From UKL13-2 sp043768625 (GTDB taxonomy: Bacteria; Pseudomonadota; Gammaproteobacteria; Burkholderiales; Usitatibacteraceae), in the NCBI GenBank assembly GCA_043768625.1, contig JAYVKG010000271.1, positions 1-6,776 of the forward strand: a stretch of 6,776 bases of DNA, written 5' to 3'. Shown piece by piece: positions 4,570 to 6,776 of this stretch. Within the stretch, counting starts at the first letter, position 1; every line of letters begins with the position of its first letter. Both the position numbers and the translations under genes were made by a program. The notes beneath the pieces were generated by a model. The model was not told the origin of the DNA, did not search any database, and saw only the letters and a list, made by a program, of their open reading frames with translations.

Positions 4570-6201
4570 ATGGAAAATTCCAATAAACCTGCCGTGAATG
4601 CCTGGCAGCGACAGCCCAAATGGTTGCGGACTGTCCTCATTCCATTGCTGATATTGGTCGCCATCGGTGGCGCTGTGTGGTGGTACCTGACGCCAGCGGC
4701 GGTGGAAGCAGGTAAAAATGCAGACGCGACCAAATCCGCCGCCGCTGCCGGCACACCAGGCAAAGGCGGGGGCGGCGGGGGTCGTTTCGGTGGCTTTGAC
4801 CCGAATAAAGTGCAACCGGTGCTGGCTGCTGCCGCGCGAACTGGCGACTTGAACGTGGTGCAGAATGCCCTTGGTACGGTGACAGCACTGCGGGTGGCGA
4901 CCGTGAAAGCGCGCGTCGATGGCTTGCTGCAAAACGTACTTTTCAAGGAAGGCCAGGCAGTGAAGGCAGGCGAGGTACTGGCCGAAATTGATCCGAAGCC
5001 ATTGCAAGTACAACTCGCGCAGGTCGAAGGACAGCTGGCGCGGGATTTCGCTCAGTTGAATAACGCAAAGCTCGATCTGGAGCGCTATCGGGTGCTGCTG
5101 GCGCAGGATTCAGTGGCCAAACAGCAGCTCGATAGTCAGGAGTCGTTGGTGCGCCAGTATGAAGGCACCGTTAAAGTCGATCAGGCGCAAGTGGACAACG
5201 CCAAATTGCAACTATCCTACACACGGGTCACTGCACCAATTTCCGGTCGGCTCGGGTTGCGCCAGGTGGACGCTGGCAATATTGTTCGCTCCTCCGACCC
5301 GCTCGGATTGGTGGTCATCACGCAAATCGACCCCATTACGGTGGTGTTTACCATTCCCCAGGATAATTTGCAGCGCGTACTACAGCGCTTGAACGCCGGT
5401 GAAAAGCTGGCGGTGGACGCATGGGATCGCGAGCAAAAAAATAAACTTGCCGTCGGCACGCTTATTACTGTGGACAACCAGATCGACACCGCGACCGGCA
5501 CCATCAAGCTGAAGGCGCAATTGCCGAACCCCGACGGCCTGTTATTTCCCAATCAGTTCGTCAACGTGCGGATGGTGGTGGAGACTAAAAAAGACGCCAC
5601 GGTCATTCCCATGGCGGCCATCCAGCGCGGCGCCCAGGGCACCATCGTTTACGTGGTGAAAGATGACAAGACGGTGTCATTGCGACCGGTGAAAATGGGC
5701 GCTGTTGAAAATGATAATGTTGCCATCGAATCGGGCGTGAAGCCCGGCGAGATGGTGGTCACGGATGGCGTAGACCGCCTGCGCGAAGGTGCCAAAGTCG
5801 AGGTAACGGTGCCCTTTGTACCGCGCCAGCGTGGATCCGGCGGGCCCGCTGGAGCGGGTGGGGATCCTGCTAAACGCGGCAACCGGCAAGGCAGGGGCGA
5901 TGCGCCACCCGCCACGCCGATTCCGGCAACGGCAGTACCCGTCGCTGGTGGTGCCGCGACCTCGTCCAGCAGACCACCGAATGCCGCAGTCGACCAGCCT
6001 GCCACAGGCGCAAACAAGCCTGCAGGTGTGGTCGGTGACCGCCCTGCAAATTCTGCCGTCAGCCCACCGGAGCCTCCCAAGAGCGGTGGCTGGCGCGACA
6101 TGAGTGATGAGCAAAAGGCTGCCCTCCGAAAAAAAATGGACAACATGACGGATGAGCAAAAAGCTGAATTCCGCAAGAAGTTGCGGGAACGCGCGCAATA
6201 G
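4570..6201 (+). CDS. mdtA: RND efflux periplasmic adaptor MdtA
   Basis: This is the membrane fusion protein of an MdtABC-type tripartite efflux pump, linking the inner-membrane RND pump to an outer-membrane channel. Residues 20-40 form one membrane anchor, with no lipobox Cys. Then come a glycine-rich linker (61-75), the first half of the lipoyl domain (about 95-140, RVDGLL and KEGQAVKAGEVLAEIDP), an alpha-helical hairpin (142-212), the second lipoyl half (YTRVTAPISGRLGLRQVDAGN), a beta-barrel (about 246-335, DNQIDTATGTIK and LFPNQFVNVRM) and a membrane-proximal domain ending in VTDGVDRLREGAKVEV. These closely follow E. coli MdtA. At 543 residues it is about 130 longer than E. coli MdtA, mostly because of a C-terminal tail (417-543), Gly/Pro/Ala-rich and ending in two MxDEQKA repeats. 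The frame extends upstream to 4405, but that segment has no adaptor homology; 4570 gives the canonical short N-terminus before the anchor. No ribosome site is well placed. mdtB follows after 18 bp. Confidence 0.93.
   Translation: MENSNKPAVNAWQRQPKWLRTVLIPLLILVAIGGAVWWYLTPAAVEAGKNADATKSAAAAGTPGKGGGGGGRFGGFDPNKVQPVLAAAARTGDLNVVQNALGTVTALRVATVKARVDGLLQNVLFKEGQAVKAGEVLAEIDPKPLQVQLAQVEGQLARDFAQLNNAKLDLERYRVLLAQDSVAKQQLDSQESLVRQYEGTVKVDQAQVDNAKLQLSYTRVTAPISGRLGLRQVDAGNIVRSSDPLGLVVITQIDPITVVFTIPQDNLQRVLQRLNAGEKLAVDAWDREQKNKLAVGTLITVDNQIDTATGTIKLKAQLPNPDGLLFPNQFVNVRMVVETKKDATVIPMAAIQRGAQGTIVYVVKDDKTVSLRPVKMGAVENDNVAIESGVKPGEMVVTDGVDRLREGAKVEVTVPFVPRQRGSGGPAGAGGDPAKRGNRQGRGDAPPATPIPATAVPVAGGAATSSSRPPNAAVDQPATGANKPAGVVGDRPANSAVSPPEPPKSGGWRDMSDEQKAALRKKMDNMTDEQKAEFRKKLRERAQ
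5818..6201 (+). other. Extra C-terminal tail of MdtA with tandem MxDEQ repeats
   Basis: This part encodes MdtA residues 417-543, beyond the last conserved block of the adaptor. Residues about 418-507 are low-complexity and rich in Gly, Pro, Ala and Arg, and probably disordered. The end holds two copies of a 13-residue unit, MSDEQKAALRKKM (511-523) and MTDEQKAEFRKKL (526-538), with 9 of 13 positions identical and a 15-residue period. Each is likely an amphipathic, highly basic helix. MTDEQ fits a relaxed [LM]TxxQ pattern like that of Spy/CpxP periplasmic proteins; the link is suggestive only. Confidence 0.7.
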
Positions 6202-6219
6202 AACTGGCTGGGTTTGCCA

Positions 6220-6776
6220 ATGAATCCGTCACGTCTCTTTATTCAACGTCCGGTGGCGACCTCGCTGCTGATGGTCGCGATTCTGCTCGCCGGCTTTCTC
6301 GCATATAAACAGTTGCCGCTGTCCGCGCTGCCGGAAGTCGACTACCCAACCATTCAGGTCATCACGCTCTATCCGGGTGCCAGTCCCGATGTAGTGACGT
6401 CCGGCATCACCGCACCGCTGGAACGCCAGTTCGGACAGATGCCGGGATTGAAGCAGATGTCGTCAACCAGCTCCGGCGGGGCCTCTGTAATTACCCTGCA
6501 GTTCGAGCTGTCGCTGTCGCTTGACGTCGCTGAGCAGCAGGTTCAGGCGGCAATCAACGCCGGCAGTAATCTGCTGCCCACCGACCTGCCCGTTCCACCT
6601 ACCTACAGCAAGGTAAACCCGGCTGATGCGCCGATACTTACGATCGGCATCACCTCGAAAACCATGCCAATGCCGCGGGTGCAGAATCTGGTCGATACGC
6701 GCATCGCACAGAAGATTTCGCAGTTACCGGGGGTCGGTCTGGTGACACTCTCTGGCGGCCAGCGTCCTGCCGTGCG
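6220..6776 (+). CDS. mdtB: RND efflux pump subunit MdtB (5' part, truncated by window)
   Basis: The first 185 codons of an inner-membrane RND transporter that exports drugs or bile-salt-like compounds using the proton gradient. The N-terminus MNPSRLFIQRPVATSLLM contains the FIxRPVAT signature before transmembrane helix 1 (about residues 8-28). ALPEVDYPTIQV, LYPGASPDVVTS, APLERQFGQMPGLKQMSS and SSGGASVITLQF belong to the first periplasmic porter subdomain, and VGLVTLSGGQRPAV closes the visible part. These match E. coli MdtB better than MdtC, in which the corresponding segments read differently (for example PLPQVDFP). E. coli MdtB has about 1040 residues, so roughly four fifths lies beyond the right edge. 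The gene starts 18 bp after mdtA with no strong ribosome site and is probably co-transcribed and partly translationally coupled; mdtC is expected next. Confidence 0.95.
   Translation, partial: MNPSRLFIQRPVATSLLMVAILLAGFLAYKQLPLSALPEVDYPTIQVITLYPGASPDVVTSGITAPLERQFGQMPGLKQMSSTSSGGASVITLQFELSLSLDVAEQQVQAAINAGSNLLPTDLPVPPTYSKVNPADAPILTIGITSKTMPMPRVQNLVDTRIAQKISQLPGVGLVTLSGGQRPAV

Noticed and set aside
5832..5868. GGATCC direct copies flanking a CCCGCT/AGCGGG palindrome in mdtA
   Set aside because: It lies in the GC-rich low-complexity tail, where such short repeats are expected; there is no sign of insertion or target duplication.

Overview
The window looks like ordinary chromosome of a proteobacterium with moderately high GC. 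YceH (DUF480) and an MdtA/MdtB-type RND pump point to the gamma/beta-proteobacterial branch. I cannot name a genus, and there are no tRNA, rRNA, CRISPR or mobile-element genes.

Layout: (1) 29-1723 (+), an M14-family zinc carboxypeptidase with an essentially complete set of catalytic residues and an unusually large insertion bearing a DxDxDG loop; its frame is open to the left edge of the window. (2) 1724-2024, a 301-bp gap between convergent genes, rich in inverted repeats, with a likely Rho-independent terminator reading on the minus strand. (3) 2025-2693 (-), yceH, a tandem winged-helix protein with a C-terminal coiled coil. (4) 2694-2781, a short divergent promoter region in which the two best -35 hexamers overlap on opposite strands. 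(5) 2782-4383 (+), a Tat-exported amidase-signature hydrolase with the Lys/cis-Ser/Ser triad intact. (6) 4384-4569, a gap holding a strong hairpin and a possible 32-residue minus-strand ORF with a good Shine-Dalgarno site. (7) 4570-6201 (+), mdtA, the periplasmic adaptor of a tripartite efflux pump. (8) 6220-6776 (+), the 5' part of mdtB, the inner-membrane RND pump, cut by the right edge.

The only clear operon is mdtA-mdtB (18-bp gap), which probably continues with mdtC beyond the window. The peptidase, yceH and amidase appear to be independent units, so the two hydrolases are neighbours without evidence of a joint pathway. I found no clear new multi-gene system. The most unusual points are the extra C-terminal tail of MdtA, ending in two MxDEQ repeats that recall the LTxxQ motifs of Spy/CpxP proteins; the small ORF and hairpin ahead of mdtA; and the palindromic intergenic block downstream of yceH.
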